Below, in pieces: positions 40,370 through 51,032 of a stretch of 64,000 nt of DNA. Below the pieces are notes generated by a model. The model ran no database searches. It was not told the DNA's origin and worked only from the letters and a program-made list of their open reading frames with translations. The stretch covers positions 22,922,551 to 22,986,550 of the forward strand of contig NC_054703.1 of assembly GCF_016097555.1 (NCBI RefSeq). The letters run 5' to 3'. The stretch comes from Gigantopelta aegis. Its lineage: Eukaryota; Mollusca; Gastropoda; Neomphalida; Peltospiridae. The position numbers and the translations under genes are program-made. The first letter of the stretch is position 1; each line of letters starts with the position of its first letter.

Positions 40370-41335
40370 TCAGTTTGGAGCAGGGCCACGGCTTCCCCGT
40401 TTTCTGTTTCCAACAGTCTCCTCAGCATGTTCAGCAACAATATCCTCATTATTATCCACCACTGGTTCAGGCATTCCAGGTGGCTGGGGCCACACGAGAT
40501 CCTGAGTTCCTGGTTTGCAAAATTCACGGATATCTTTGAACAAGTAAATCTTCCTGGCATCGGCTAGTCATGTTGCGTTGTGGGGTGGAAGTTTCTTCAA
40601 CAGGTTGGAGGTTTTCTCCTCGCTTCCAATGATTTCCTTGTACTTTAGTACACCCTGCTGCCCATGCTCGAAACTGAAGTGGTGTATAGCCTTCAGGCCT
40701 GGAAATTTTCGGAAAAACTCTGTGAAGAATGTTGCCCAGTCATGTGTTTTCACAATGAACGTGCCCTCGTGATCACCAGGGTCTGTGCTTACAAACCTTT
40801 TAGAGTCCAGACTCAATCTTTAATGACGTCACACGCATACAATTTATATGATGTTGCCATGGCATTAGTGTCTTAGTCTCTATTAGAGTCTCGAGTCTAG
40901 ACTCTAAACATTTTATAAGCACCAGACCAATAATCTGGTGCATGTTGATCCCTTTTTCAGTCGACAGTTCAACCACATTGCAGATTTTAGTAAGGGAAGA
41001 CACGTATGTCGTATGGAATGTCTTCTTTAATAGGTCAAAGCACCAGTCAGGTGCAAATTTTGTGTGGCCTGCCAAGAGGAAATAGATAGAGGTCTTATGG
41101 TGCAAACCCATCAAGGTCCGCCAACAAAGATACTGCATCATCACATTGTTTTTGTTTTGTCCCGAGCAGTTGTTGGCATTCAGCTGCAACTGTCTCGCCA
41201 ATTCCATATGTCTCAAGGAAATGGTGCACCAGACTAATGACTACATTGGATCCTTTACCACAGGAACTCGCTTCATCAATTAGGCAATTTACCTGAGCTG
41301 GGAGGCCCTCTGCATTCACCCCAGGGGCCGGACTA
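40370..41335 (-). pseudogene. DUF7869-like protein, copy 2 (C-terminal two-thirds, frameshifted)
   Basis: Minus-strand order: NAEGLPAQVNCLIDEASSCG, GSNVVISLVHHFLETYGIGE, then in a shifted frame NANNCSGQNKNNVMMQYLCW and FLLAGHTKFAPDWCFDLLKK. Next come HDWATFFTEFFRKFPGLKAI and a C-terminal LFKDIREFCKPGTQDLVWPQ to a stop at 40370. At least three frame changes are needed. A 110-bp insertion (about 40800-40915) separates two blocks. The 5' end is cut off by the 76-bp array. Confidence 0.75.
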
Positions 41336-41339
41336 GATT

Positions 41340-41890
41340 CTTTGTCTCATCTTTGTAAGAGTCCCTGATCTCCTCTAATAAGTATGACCTTCTCGCCAAG
41401 TCCATACCTCTGGGGTTGATGATTTGTGGCATACCAACAGCTGATCTCCTTGAATAAGTATGACCTTCTCGCCAAGTCCATACCCCTGGGGTTGATGATT
41501 TGTGGCATACCAACAGCTGATCTCCTTGAATAAGTATGACCTTCTCGCCAAGTCCATACCCCTGGGGTTGATGATTTGTGGCATACCAACAGCTGATCTC
41601 CTTGAATAAGTATGACCTTCTCGCCAAGTCCATACCCCTGAGGTTGATGATTTGTGGCATACCAACAGCTGATGTCCTTGAATAAGTATGACCTTCTCGC
41701 CAAGTCCATACCCCTGAGGTTGATGATTTGTGGCATACCAACAGCTGATGTCCTTGAATAAGTATGACCTTCTCGCCAAGTCCATACACTCGGGATTGAT
41801 GATTTGTGGCATACCAACAGCTGATCTCCTTGAATAAGTATGATCTTCTCGCCAAGTCTATACCCCTGGGGTTGATGATTTTTAGACATA
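41340..41890 (-). repeat. 76-bp tandem array, open in all three minus frames
   Basis: tgaataagtatgaccttctc recurs at 41451, 41527, 41603, 41679, 41755 and 41831 (76-bp spacing). Since 76 is not divisible by 3, the frame rotates each unit and a 76-residue super-repeat results. There is no stop in any of the three minus frames for over 500 bp, giving apparent proteins of 145-250 residues. Confidence 0.95.
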
Positions 41891-41933
41891 CCAACAGGAA
41901 CTGCATCTGTCTTCTTGAGGGTGAATGCTTGCA

Positions 41934-42129
41934 GTGGCGGATCCAGAAAATCCTTTTGGGGGAGGAGGAGGGGGAAGGAGGAGGGGGGGGGGGAATGACT
42001 TGAGGCGGAATGCTAAAGGAACTTTGGAAGAGGTTTGGAGGGGGATTGTAAAAAAAAATAACAAACATTAATATATAATAAAATTATAACTGTCGCAAAA
42101 TTTAGGAAGCCCCCTAGATCTGCCTCTGC
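41934..42129. mobile_element. Small hAT-like MITE
   Basis: Left end cagtggcggatccag and right end ctagatctgcctctg are imperfect inverted repeats of the common hAT-like CAGTGGCG type. There is a G-rich centre and no coding capacity. Confidence 0.5.
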
Positions 42130-42249
42130 ATTCCCTTAGTGATCCCCAACTATAACTGGGTGTGAATAATTCCCTTTTCTGTCGACTTGTTGACTACATC
42201 CTGAAGCTCGGCCAAGGAGAAAGCAAATGTTCATTTTATAACACCAATA

Positions 42250-43085
42250 TTATTTTGAACCATTGGGTTTTGTATAAACTGAGTGGTTTAACAATCTGGT
42301 TTTCAGTGCAACGCTGAAACTCTGTTTAAAACAAGCCTCAAAGGCTTCTTTCAGGAGTGGCAGGCTTTTCTTCACGTCCTCACTGAGGTTCTGGTGCCAC
42401 ACACTAGCTGGTTCTTCCAAATAAAATGGCTGTAACAAGCATGACTGTTATTCGTTATTGGAATTTAAAGCTGTGAGCCCTGTAATGTCATTCCACCACG
42501 CCAAATAAAATGGATGTAACAAACATGACTGTTCTTCATTATAGGAATTTAAAGCTGTGAACCCTGTAATGTCATTCCATCACGACAAATAAAATGGCAG
42601 TAACAAGCATGACCGTTCTTCGTTATAAGAATTTAACGCTGTGAGCCCTGTAAAGTCATTCCACCACGTCGCCATATTTTTGCTACCTGAAAACTTGCTC
42701 AGTGAAATATGAGCCATTTGAAGTGTTTGTATGGTTGGAACAGAAGAATTGTTTGTGGTAGCTGTAGATAAATATGGAATAGGCTGAGTAGTCGTATTTG
42801 ATGATGATGATTGTGTTATTTCCGGATACAAAGTTAGCCTTGGTGGTGGCGATGTCGACGGTGGTGGCGGTGGCGGCGATGTTGACGGCGATGTCGATGC
42901 AGTGGCGATGGTGATGATGATGTCGACGGTGATGGCGATGTCAACGGTGGTGGCGATGTCAATGGTGATGACGATGTCGATGGTGACCACAATGCAGCTA
43001 TGTCTGTGTGAACTTGCCACAGTTTATCCCTATAGTTTTTATTATTTATTAATTTTTTCAGTACATGATCGATATCCACATTTGG
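42250..43085 (-). pseudogene. Retroelement Gag-like fragment with triplicated segment
   Basis: Minus strand: MDIDHVLKKLINNKNYRDKL, a Ser/Pro/Thr/His low-complexity stretch, then LSKFSGSKNMATWWNDFTGL, ERSCLLLPFYLEEPASVWHQ and KKSLPLLKEAFEACFKQSF. A 'KFSG....W...F' block followed by 'LPFYLEE.A..W' and 'L..AF...F' is the shape of Gag matrix/capsid N-termini in LTR elements. A segment of about 85 bp (ending in the LPFYLEE region) is present three times (42421, 42505, 42590). No protease, RT or LTR was found. Confidence 0.6.
42838..42995. repeat. GATGTCGA(C/T)GGTG-type trinucleotide-rich array
   Basis: Imperfect repeats of ggtgatgacgatgtcgatgg encode alternating Ser/Pro or Ile/Asp on the minus strand inside the Gag-like fragment. 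Confidence 0.8.
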
Positions 43086-43116
43086 AATAACAGAAAACGT
43101 GATAAGACAGCAGTAT

Positions 43117-43508
43117 TAAAGGGACATTCCTGAGTTTGCTGCATTGCAAGATGTTTCCGACTAATAAAATATTTCTACGATTAAACTTACATATTAAATA
43201 TATTTTCTTGTTTCGAATATCAGTGTCTGTATATTCAATGTGTTTCTGGTTGTCTTAATATTTGTAAGAAGCCCAAACTGGATTTTGTTTTCAAATAATT
43301 TTGTACGTACGAAAAAATAATATTTTACGAAATAAAAGGAAATTTAACCTAATACAAATATTAGAATGATCAGAAATACTTTTAATATACAGCCACTAAT
43401 ATTTTATGCAGAATTTTTTTTTATTTGATATGTAATTACAATCGTTAAAATGTCTCTTTTAGTCGATAACATCTTAAAAATTGCAGCAAACTCAGATATG
43501 TCTCTTTA
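43117..43508. mobile_element. ~390-bp MITE, copy 2 of 3
   Basis: ttaaagggacattcctgagt ttgctgca at the left, and the reverse complement (tgcagcaaactcagatatgt ctctttaa) at the right. The body is nearly identical to 33507-33889. Confidence 0.88.
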
Positions 43509-43898
43509 AAGATTCATTCATATAATTATCACCAATATTAACCTTAGTATCAACAATGTACTACTATTCTTGTCTGTTCTATATAAATATAACTCACATA
43601 GTCAAATAAAAACTAAGTAGGCCTTCAAACTTTTTTATAATAATAAATTATGAATTTTTCCTTTACAAGCAAATCATTTCTCCAAATTATCTGTAAACCC
43701 AGTTATTTTCCCACAAAAAAAATCAATTACCTGTGTATCATGAAATTATTTTGCCAATTTAAAATAATATTTGTCATTTAGGTTTTTAAATTCCCAGTAA
43801 GCTACAGTAGTTTGGTGGTTGCCAGAGTTAGCCCCAAAACCTATAGTTGACTGGGGTTGCTCCGTTCACTGGTAAGGATCGTTGCATCTCCACCATTT

Positions 43899-44905
43899 AT
43901 AATCTAGTGTGGTCTGCTAACATGAAGTGTATGTAACTTGTGGTATGACGTCCCACGAGACTACGCCAGCAAATGTACCACATTACACAGTTGTTTTTGT
44001 TCTGGCCACTGCAGTTATCTGCATTAAGTTCGAGGTGCATTTCACCAATTCCATAGTTCTCCAGGAAGTGGTGTAGGAGGCTGATGACAGCATTTGCGCC
44101 CTTGTTTCGTCAATCAAATCATTTATCTGACATGTTATTCCTTCTGCATGTATACCGAACACCTGGCACTCCCACTTCCTTGGATCGGCAGGATAGTGCA
44201 CCTGTTGTGTATAATCGAAGGAGTAGTTAAAGTGTATGTCCTTTGAGTTTGGTCTTGATGGTTCCAACCTAGAAATTCCGTATGTTGCGGCTGTTGTTTT
44301 GGCATCACTGCACTTGGCTTGATAAAACGATCGTTCGACTATAGCAAGAAGAGGGTCCGTTCTTGTTTGTTCAATACCTCTCCATTTGGATTTCTCATCT
44401 ACATTCACCTGAAGGACATGAAACAATAAAAACTCTTAGAAGTATGGAACGAGTGTGGCACAATCTCCAGCGAAGTTTAGTATAAACCTGGTCACATTTC
44501 GAATATCCTCCGGTGCATGTTTGCTATTGGAACGTCCACCTACAAAAATAATATAAAAAAACAAAACAAAAAAACAATAAGATCGATCGCTGTGATCTTC
44601 AGATAGGCACCTACATGGAGAAAAATAAACTGATTATTAGGTATTCTCTCGTACTCACTCCAAATATACCTGAAAGAAAATAATAAAATTAGCATGTAAA
44701 CATTTATGCCCATTACCTTTTCTTTTTAAGCATGCTTAAAACTATAAAAGAATAAATGTATAAACATTTTTTCACTAACCTGATTTTTTTACTCTTGGAA
44801 CCAAGCCTTTTTCCTCATAGTGACGCTTGATTTTCGTTAACGTGTCCCTTGAGGTTTCCATTAGATACATCCATGTGTCTCGACATATCCGTGTGTGACC
44901 CATGA
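43899..44905 (-). pseudogene. DUF7869-like protein, copy 3 (three exons, deletion in the core)
   Basis: Exons on the minus strand: about 44905-44784 (RICRDTWMYLMETSRDTLTK; donor GTTAGT), about 44539-44440 (SKHAPEDIRNVTRFILNFAG; acceptor ttttgtag), and 44410-43899 (acceptor ccttcag; HFNYSFDYTQQVHYPADPRK, VFGIHAEGITCQINDLIDE). A short deletion after LIDE shifts the frame. The shifted frame continues GANAVISLLHHFLENYGIGE and LNADNCSGQNKNNCVMWYIC and ends early at FMLADHTRL. Blocks align with copies 1 and 2, but introns lie at different places from copy 1, so these are separate subfamilies, not a local duplication. Confidence 0.72.
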
Positions 44906-45149
44906 AGATCAGTTTTCATCTTTATATAAGGAAATATTATATATTTCATATATGGTCCTTAACCTTTTTGGAGGAGTATATATACATTATAAATACTAAC
45001 ATTCATTTGGAACACACACACACACACACACACACACAATTTTCAAACATCTGGCAGGAGATTTATTCCGGCCTCAGACCTTTATCAAAATTACAGTTCT
45101 TCATATATGGCTATTATTTAGAATGTTATTGTGGTCATTATAATAAATG

Positions 45150-45525
45150 ACCAGCGTCGTGGTTAGGCCATCGGTCAACAGGCTGGTAGGTACTGGGTTC
45201 GGATCCCAGTCGAGGCATGGGATTTGTAATCCAGATACCGACTCCAAACCCTGAGTGAGTGCACCGCAAGGCTCAATGGGTAGGTGTAAACCACTTGCAC
45301 CGACCAGTGATCCATAATTGGTTCAACAAAGGCCATGGTTTGTGCTATCCTGCTTGTGGGAAGCGCAAATAAAAAAAATCCCTTGCTGCTAATCGGAAAG
45401 AGTAGCCCATTAAGTGGCGACAGCGGGTTTCCTCTCTCAATATCTGTGTGGTCCTTAACCATATGTCTGACGCCATATAACCGTAAAGAAAATGTGTTGA
45501 GTGTGTCGTAAAATATGTTTATTTT
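45150..45525 (+). mobile_element. SINE, head I + tail B
   Basis: Head I (cgtggttaggccatcggtca), B box gggttcggatcccag, complete central domain, and tail B (tgtgttgagtgtgtcgtaaa). A (CA)n run lies at 45015-45038 upstream. Confidence 0.88.
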
Positions 45526-45577
45526 TATTTTTTATAATAAATGTTCAACTGAGTTGAGTATTTTGGCACTGTATTAC

Positions 45578-45842
45578 ATGGGGCTGGACATAGCCCAATG
45601 GACATTGGTAAACCACTCGCCTGCTGCGTGGTCAGTCTAGGATCGATCCCTGTTGGTGGACCCATTGGTCTATTTCTCGTTCCGACCAGTTCACCATGAC
45701 TGATACATCAAAGGCCGTGGTATGTGCTATCGTGTCTGTGTGATGATGCATATAAAATATCTCTTGCTACTAATGGAACAAATGTAGCGGGTTTCCTCTC
45801 TAAGACGGTTTTCTTTAGTGGTGTCGTTAAACAAAACAAAGT
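45578..45842 (+). mobile_element. SINE, head II + tail A (short)
   Basis: gacatagcccaatggacatt, B box-like ggatcgatccctg, central domain, then agtggtgtcgttaaacaaaa caaa. Confidence 0.8.
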
Positions 45843-46289
45843 ATTATCAGTACTATATATTTGTTTTATATTTTCATGTACCTATAGAGTTGATCTACGT
45901 GTGTATGTAATATTATTTTCTGCTAGAAAGTGTTCTATACTTTATGCCTTCCTCATCCCCCCCCCCCCCCCCCCCCCAAGTTATAAAATAATAATTTGAT
46001 GAACAAAATTAGACTTATAGGAGAAGATCTACGGTATTTGCATTGTAATATATTTATGTGTTTATTATGTGTGGAACACGGAAGTTGAATGTATTCATAT
46101 TTATATTCATATTTTGATATTTTGTGACTATATATACTTTAATGCACATGTGATATATTTGTGATTTGGTGGTTTATTGTATTCATCTAAAATGATTTTT
46201 ATATAATATTGTTAATAAATTTTACTCTGTGAAAAGTGTTTGTTATACATGTATGTTTATTTATTTATAATTTTAACTACTTATGCAGG

Positions 46290-46545
46290 GTTGAAAATTA
46301 AGATATTGACAGAGGAAACCTTCTGTCGGCACTTCATGGGCTACTCTTTTCGATTAGCAGCAAGGGATCTTTTATGTGCACCATCCCACAGACCAGGTAG
46401 TACATACCACGACCTTTGATATACTGCACTGGCTAGAACGAGAAATGGCCCAACGGGCCCAATGGGCCCACTGACGGGGATCGATCCCAAACCGACCGCG
46501 CATCGAGTGAGCACTTTACCACTGGGCTACATCCCGCCTCTAGAT
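46290..46545 (-). mobile_element. SINE, head II, tail missing
   Basis: In reverse: gaggaaaccttctgtcggca to ggggatcgatcccaaaccga and tttaccactgggctacatcc cgcc. A complete, well-preserved head II and central domain. Confidence 0.85.
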
Positions 46546-47091
46546 GTTTACTGGGAAAATATAATTCGCATATTTATAAACAATCAATTCAGTAATTAAA
46601 TAAATGAAATATAATGAACTTGCCCCTCGACACTGACATTCATTAATAAACTGTAAGCAGGTCGTAGTTAGTTATGGCGTCTTCTCGACTCTGCCCCTAT
46701 AGCCTCGTTTTGGATACGACCTTGGAATGGGTGAGTGGACTGAGTGCTTGGTTACAAATACCTCCTATTAAGCTCGAAAATACTTTAAAAGAAAGAAAAA
46801 ACATTTAGCTGGTAAAATGTAACATATTGGTTAGCTGGGTGTTTCTGAACTAGTAACTGTCTTTGCATACCGAGCACAAAAGAAACGGAAAAAAATACGA
46901 ACACCATGTTCATAATCCTATAGTCTAAATGAATCACCTCTGATATTAGTTGAAACAGAAATTATCTTTTAAATATATATTTGAAATGACAATATGTAAA
47001 TATTTCAGCGTTTTCTGTTTATCACATCATTGTAAAGCAAACTATTTTATTATTATTTTGCTCCATGCACTTCTTTTGTCACTTACCGGCC

Positions 47092-47476
47092 TCGGTGGCG
47101 ACGTGGTTAGGTCATCGGTCTACAGGCTGGTAGGTACTGGGTTCGAATCCCAGTCGAGGCATGGGATTTTTAATCCAGATACCGACTCCAAACCCTGAGT
47201 GAGTGCACCGCAAGGCTCAATGGGTAGGTGTAAACCACTTGCACCGACCAGTGATCCATAACTTGTTCAACAAAGGCCATGGTTTGTGCTATCCTGCCTG
47301 TGGGAAGCGCAAATAAAAGATCCCTTGCTGCTAATCGGAAAGAGTAGCCCATGTAGTGGCGACAGCGGGTTTCCACTCAAAATCTGTGTGGTCCTTAACC
47401 ATATGTCTGACGCCATATAACCGTAAATAAAATGTGTTGAGTGTGTCGTTAAATAAAACATTTCTTTCTTTCTTTT
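47092..47476 (+). mobile_element. Best-preserved SINE: head I + tail B
   Basis: ccggcctcggtggcgacgtg gttaggtcatcggtctacag, B box gggttcgaatcccag, full central domain (aaaagatcccttgctgctaa tcgg; agtggcgacagcgggtttcc), tail B tgtgttgagtgtgtcgttaa ataaaacatttctttcttt. It serves as the reference copy for the family in this window. Confidence 0.92.
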
Positions 47477-47846
47477 TTGTATAAAAGGTACTACTATGAG
47501 AATGAGGTATCACCGTATATTTCAACATGTATGAAGGTTTTGTATTGATATTACTTTGATACGTATTTGTGTGTTTGTTCATATGTGACTATATGCTCCA
47601 GAGAATGAAAGAAAGAAAGAAATATTTTATTTAACGGCTCATACAACACATTTCAATTATGGTCACAGTTAAATGCGCGCGCACCCCCCCCCCCCACACA
47701 CCCTCACACACACACAGACAGACACATACATATATTTATGAATCACAAGTTAATAATCACGGTCCATATAAAACATTGGATTCACAATACATATATTCAG
47801 AGTACATACATTATAAAATATGCACACAAATCCTAATACATATACC

Positions 47847-47985
47847 TATCTTGTGTGTGATAAAGAGTCGACAATATGGCTGACAAGAACCACACACTGT
47901 CAAACTATCAATGTTTATCTTGTGTGTGATAAAGAGTCGACAATATGGCTGACAAGAACCACACGCTGTCAAACTATCAATGTTC
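47847..47985 (+). repeat. 69-bp direct duplication
   Basis: tatcttgtgtgtgataaaga gtcgacaatatggctgacaa occurs at 47847 and 47916 with one difference in the unit. Confidence 0.85.
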
Positions 47986-48067
47986 AAGAACACAAAATCA
48001 CAACCACCTGTCAAATACTGAAATAGAAAAATATTTACTGCATGAAAGGAACCACCTACTCTGAGAA

Positions 48068-48640
48068 TGAATGACTGTTTAACGACACCCCAGCACGAAA
48101 AATACATCGGCTATTGGGTGTCAAACTATGGTAAATGGAAAAAACTAAAGTGATGATCAACATCATATAAAAATTCAACAGTTAAATAAAAACAGTGTAA
48201 AGGACTGTGTAAAAATACAAATATTACAGAGATATAATTAAAATTTAGAATAAAACTCAGTATGACGTAAAAATTGCAATAAAAGTTCTGGATGGAATCG
48301 AAAGGATTCCATCACAGTTCGTGGTCCAAATATATCTTTTCGAATTTCTTTCAGAAACTGTCACTCCACCAAAATGTGACGCACACTCAGAGTACACTGA
48401 CAGTGCTCACACTGAGGTGGAGGATCTTTCTTTAAGATAAATGAATGCGTCAAGTAAGTATGACCGATGCGGGCACGACACAAGACTATTTCATCCTTCC
48501 TGCACTGCCTATAGGAGGACTGCCACTCTCCCAAGTCTGGCTTGATAGCATGAAGCCTGTTCGCAACCTCACCGTCCCAATCACGTTGCCAAGTCGAAAA
48601 GATAAATTTGTTGATACACCTACTCCGAGATGAAGCATAC
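48068..48640 (-). mobile_element. LINE 3' end (C-terminal ORF2 remnant and 3' UTR)
   Basis: On the minus strand a coding remnant reads PPPQCEHCQCTLSVRHILVE. This is the 'C..C...L.V.HIL..C' motif found at the C-terminal end of many LINE (I/Jockey/CR1-like) polyproteins. Further sequence (FLKEIRKDIFGPRTVMESF) and an AT-rich 3' UTR follow, ending caatagccgatgtatttttc gtgctggggtgtcgttaaac (agtcattcattc). The copy is 5'-truncated at about 48632 and contains a stop. The 3' end resembles SINE tail A. Confidence 0.75.
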
Positions 48641-49080
48641 TATTAATAGTAATTCAGAACCAATATTATTCAGTTACTTTCAGTTAGCTCTGTCATTCCT
48701 TTAAAAACTATCAGTATGTGCTTTGAAACGAATCATGTTTTGAATTATGTTAACACCATCAAATGTAATAAGATGTTAATTTAATTGCTTCACATATGAC
48801 ACATAAGATCATACGATTTATTATATACATTAACTATATGGCGTGACTACATGATTATCATGCACATAAACTATATTCTATATAGCATAATATACACATA
48901 AGTGTCTGCTCATAACAAATACACTAGATAAAAAATATTTATAATGCGTATATATAAAAATAACAGTACTAACCTTGGAACTCCTCTAAGAACTCATCGA
49001 CTAACCAAAACACTAATATCATATCCACATTTGAACCAAGGACTCCTAAAGTTTATATTAAATATTATATTAAATACAGT

Positions 49081-49081
49081 A

Positions 49082-49144
<63 letters not shown>

Positions 49145-49146
49145 TA
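49081..49146. repeat. (TA)n target tract, left part
   Basis: A (TA)n microsatellite interrupted by the Tc1-like element; it resumes at 50642-50660. Confidence 0.95.
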
Positions 49147-50643
49147 TACTCTTCAAAAAAAGAAACGCAAAAGGGTACAAATGGGTTATAACTCCGATTT
49201 TATGTTTCCTACCGGTTCATGCTTTATGAATATAAGGTCATTGCATGTCCCAAACACATTCCCACGGTTACATTCGATAAAACGCAGCTACTGTACAATA
49301 AAGTTCCAAAATGTGAATATTCGCAAAAACGCAGCCACGTGCAAACCATGTCACCACTGCACGTGCGTTGTCTGCACGTGCAACATGAACACCGACAGTA
49401 TAAAAGTGCAGGGTGTTCGCTTGCCTGGCCTCTGTATCTGGCCGACAGTTGACAATCCAGGACATGCCACGTCTCAGTGAACCGCAGAGAAACAATGCCA
49501 TCGGCCGACTAGACGCAGGCGAATCCAGAACGGCCGTTGCCAGGGCATTCCATGTGTCCCCAAGCACCATCTCCAGACTGTGGGACCGTTACCAGCAACA
49601 TGGATCAACACGTGACCTCCCTAGATCCGGTCGACCACGGGTCACTACCCCGGGCAGGGCCGCTACATCCGGGTACGCCACCTTTGGGAACGATTGACTA
49701 CTGCCACCTCCACAGCCGCAGCAATACCAGGTTTGCGCAGGATATCCGACCAGACCGTACGGAACCGCCTACGTGAGGTAGGAATTCGTGCCAGACGTCC
49801 AGTTCGAGGTGTCATCTTAACACCACAACACCGTCGACTCCGACTGCAGTGGTGCCAGATTCATCGACAATGGCCTCAACTGCGATGGAGACAGGTGTGG
49901 TTCAGTGACGAGTCCCGATTTCTGCTCCGACGTCATGATGGAAGATGTCGCGTGTATAGGCGTCGTGGTGAACGTTATGCGGCAAACTGCGTGCAGGAAG
50001 TGGACAGATTCGGCGGGGGTAGTGTCATGGTGTGGGCAGCCATCTCACACACTGGCAGAACTGACCTGGTCCACGTGCAGGGCAACCTGAATGCACAGGG
50101 CTACATTGACCAGATCCTCCGGCCACACATCGTTCCAGTTATGGCCAACGCCAACGCATTGTTCCAACATGACAACGCCAGGCCTCACACAGCACGTCTC
50201 ACAACGGCTTTCCTACAGAACAACAACATTAATGTCCTTCCTTGGCCATCGATATCACCGGATTTGAACCCAATTGAGCATCTATGGGACGAGTTGGACA
50301 GACGCCTCCGACAGCGACAACCACAGCCCCAGACCCTGCCCGAGCTGGCAGCAGCCTTGCAGGCCGAGTGGGCCACCATCCCCCGGGACGTCATCCGTAC
50401 TCTGGTTGCTTCAATGGGCAGGCGGTGCCAGGCAGTTGTCAACACACGCGGAGGCCACACCAGGTATTGACTCCAGATGACATTGACCTTGGTGGTGTGT
50501 CCTATCACTTACTCACAATGGACTAGAGTGAATTGTGAACAATCCTGCAACATTTGGTAATTATCGGACTCACTATTCAATAATTAAATCAATTCTCCAA
50601 ATGTTACGACAATGTGGTTTTGCGTTTCTTCTTTTGAAGAGTA
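49147..50643 (+). mobile_element. Nearly intact Tc1-like transposon
   Basis: Inverted ends tactcttcaaaaaaagaaac gcaaaa and ttttgcgtttcttcttttga agagta match at 25 of 26 positions. They lie in a (TA)n tract, as expected for TA-target insertion. The 1.5-kb length, one transposase gene and short TIRs are typical of Tc1 elements. Confidence 0.95.
49468..50470 (+). pseudogene. Tc1-like DD34E transposase (single frameshift)
   Basis: The N-terminal part (from ATG at 49468: MPRLSEPQRNNAIGRLDAGE, VARAFHVSPSTISRLWDRYQ) is a paired-type helix-turn-helix. It ends with the GRPRVTT motif and then shifts frame at about 49647-49653, in a C4-G3 run. The second frame continues from there and includes the open stretch 49694-50470: RRISDQTVRNRLREVGIRAR, QVWFSDESRFLL (first Asp), ALFQHDNARPHTARL (second Asp) and WPSISPDLNPIEHLWDELDR (Glu). 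All three catalytic residues are present. One base is apparently missing, so the copy is recently dead or carries a sequencing error. The GC-rich composition contrasts with the AT-rich host and indicates recent arrival. Confidence 0.9.
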
Positions 50644-50644
50644 T

Positions 50645-50984
50645 ATATATATATATATATAAAATATTATTATACTAGAAGCTAATTTCAACATCACAAA
50701 CATTAAGACAGACAGAATGACAGGTTACAGTGTATCCAAGCTGCAAGCTTGAAAGTTTAGAAGGAAGGAAGGAAGAAAAAATGCAAGAATGCAAATGATT
50801 TTGTTAAACGATGATGAAAAAATTTAGCCGTCTTCAAGTTAAACACCTGAAATTGAAAAGTAGTAATTAGTACATTATTTAAACTCAAGAATTGAACTAA
50901 TTAAAGGAACAACATCATTTTCGTTGTTACCTGTAAATGACAAATGATATGACAATTTAATTAACTCATGAATCAAATTATATA

Positions 50985-51032
<48 letters not shown>

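Noticed and set aside
41316-42068. A 250-codon minus-strand frame
   Set aside because: It is the 76-bp array plus MITE sequence; all three frames are open, so coding cannot be inferred.
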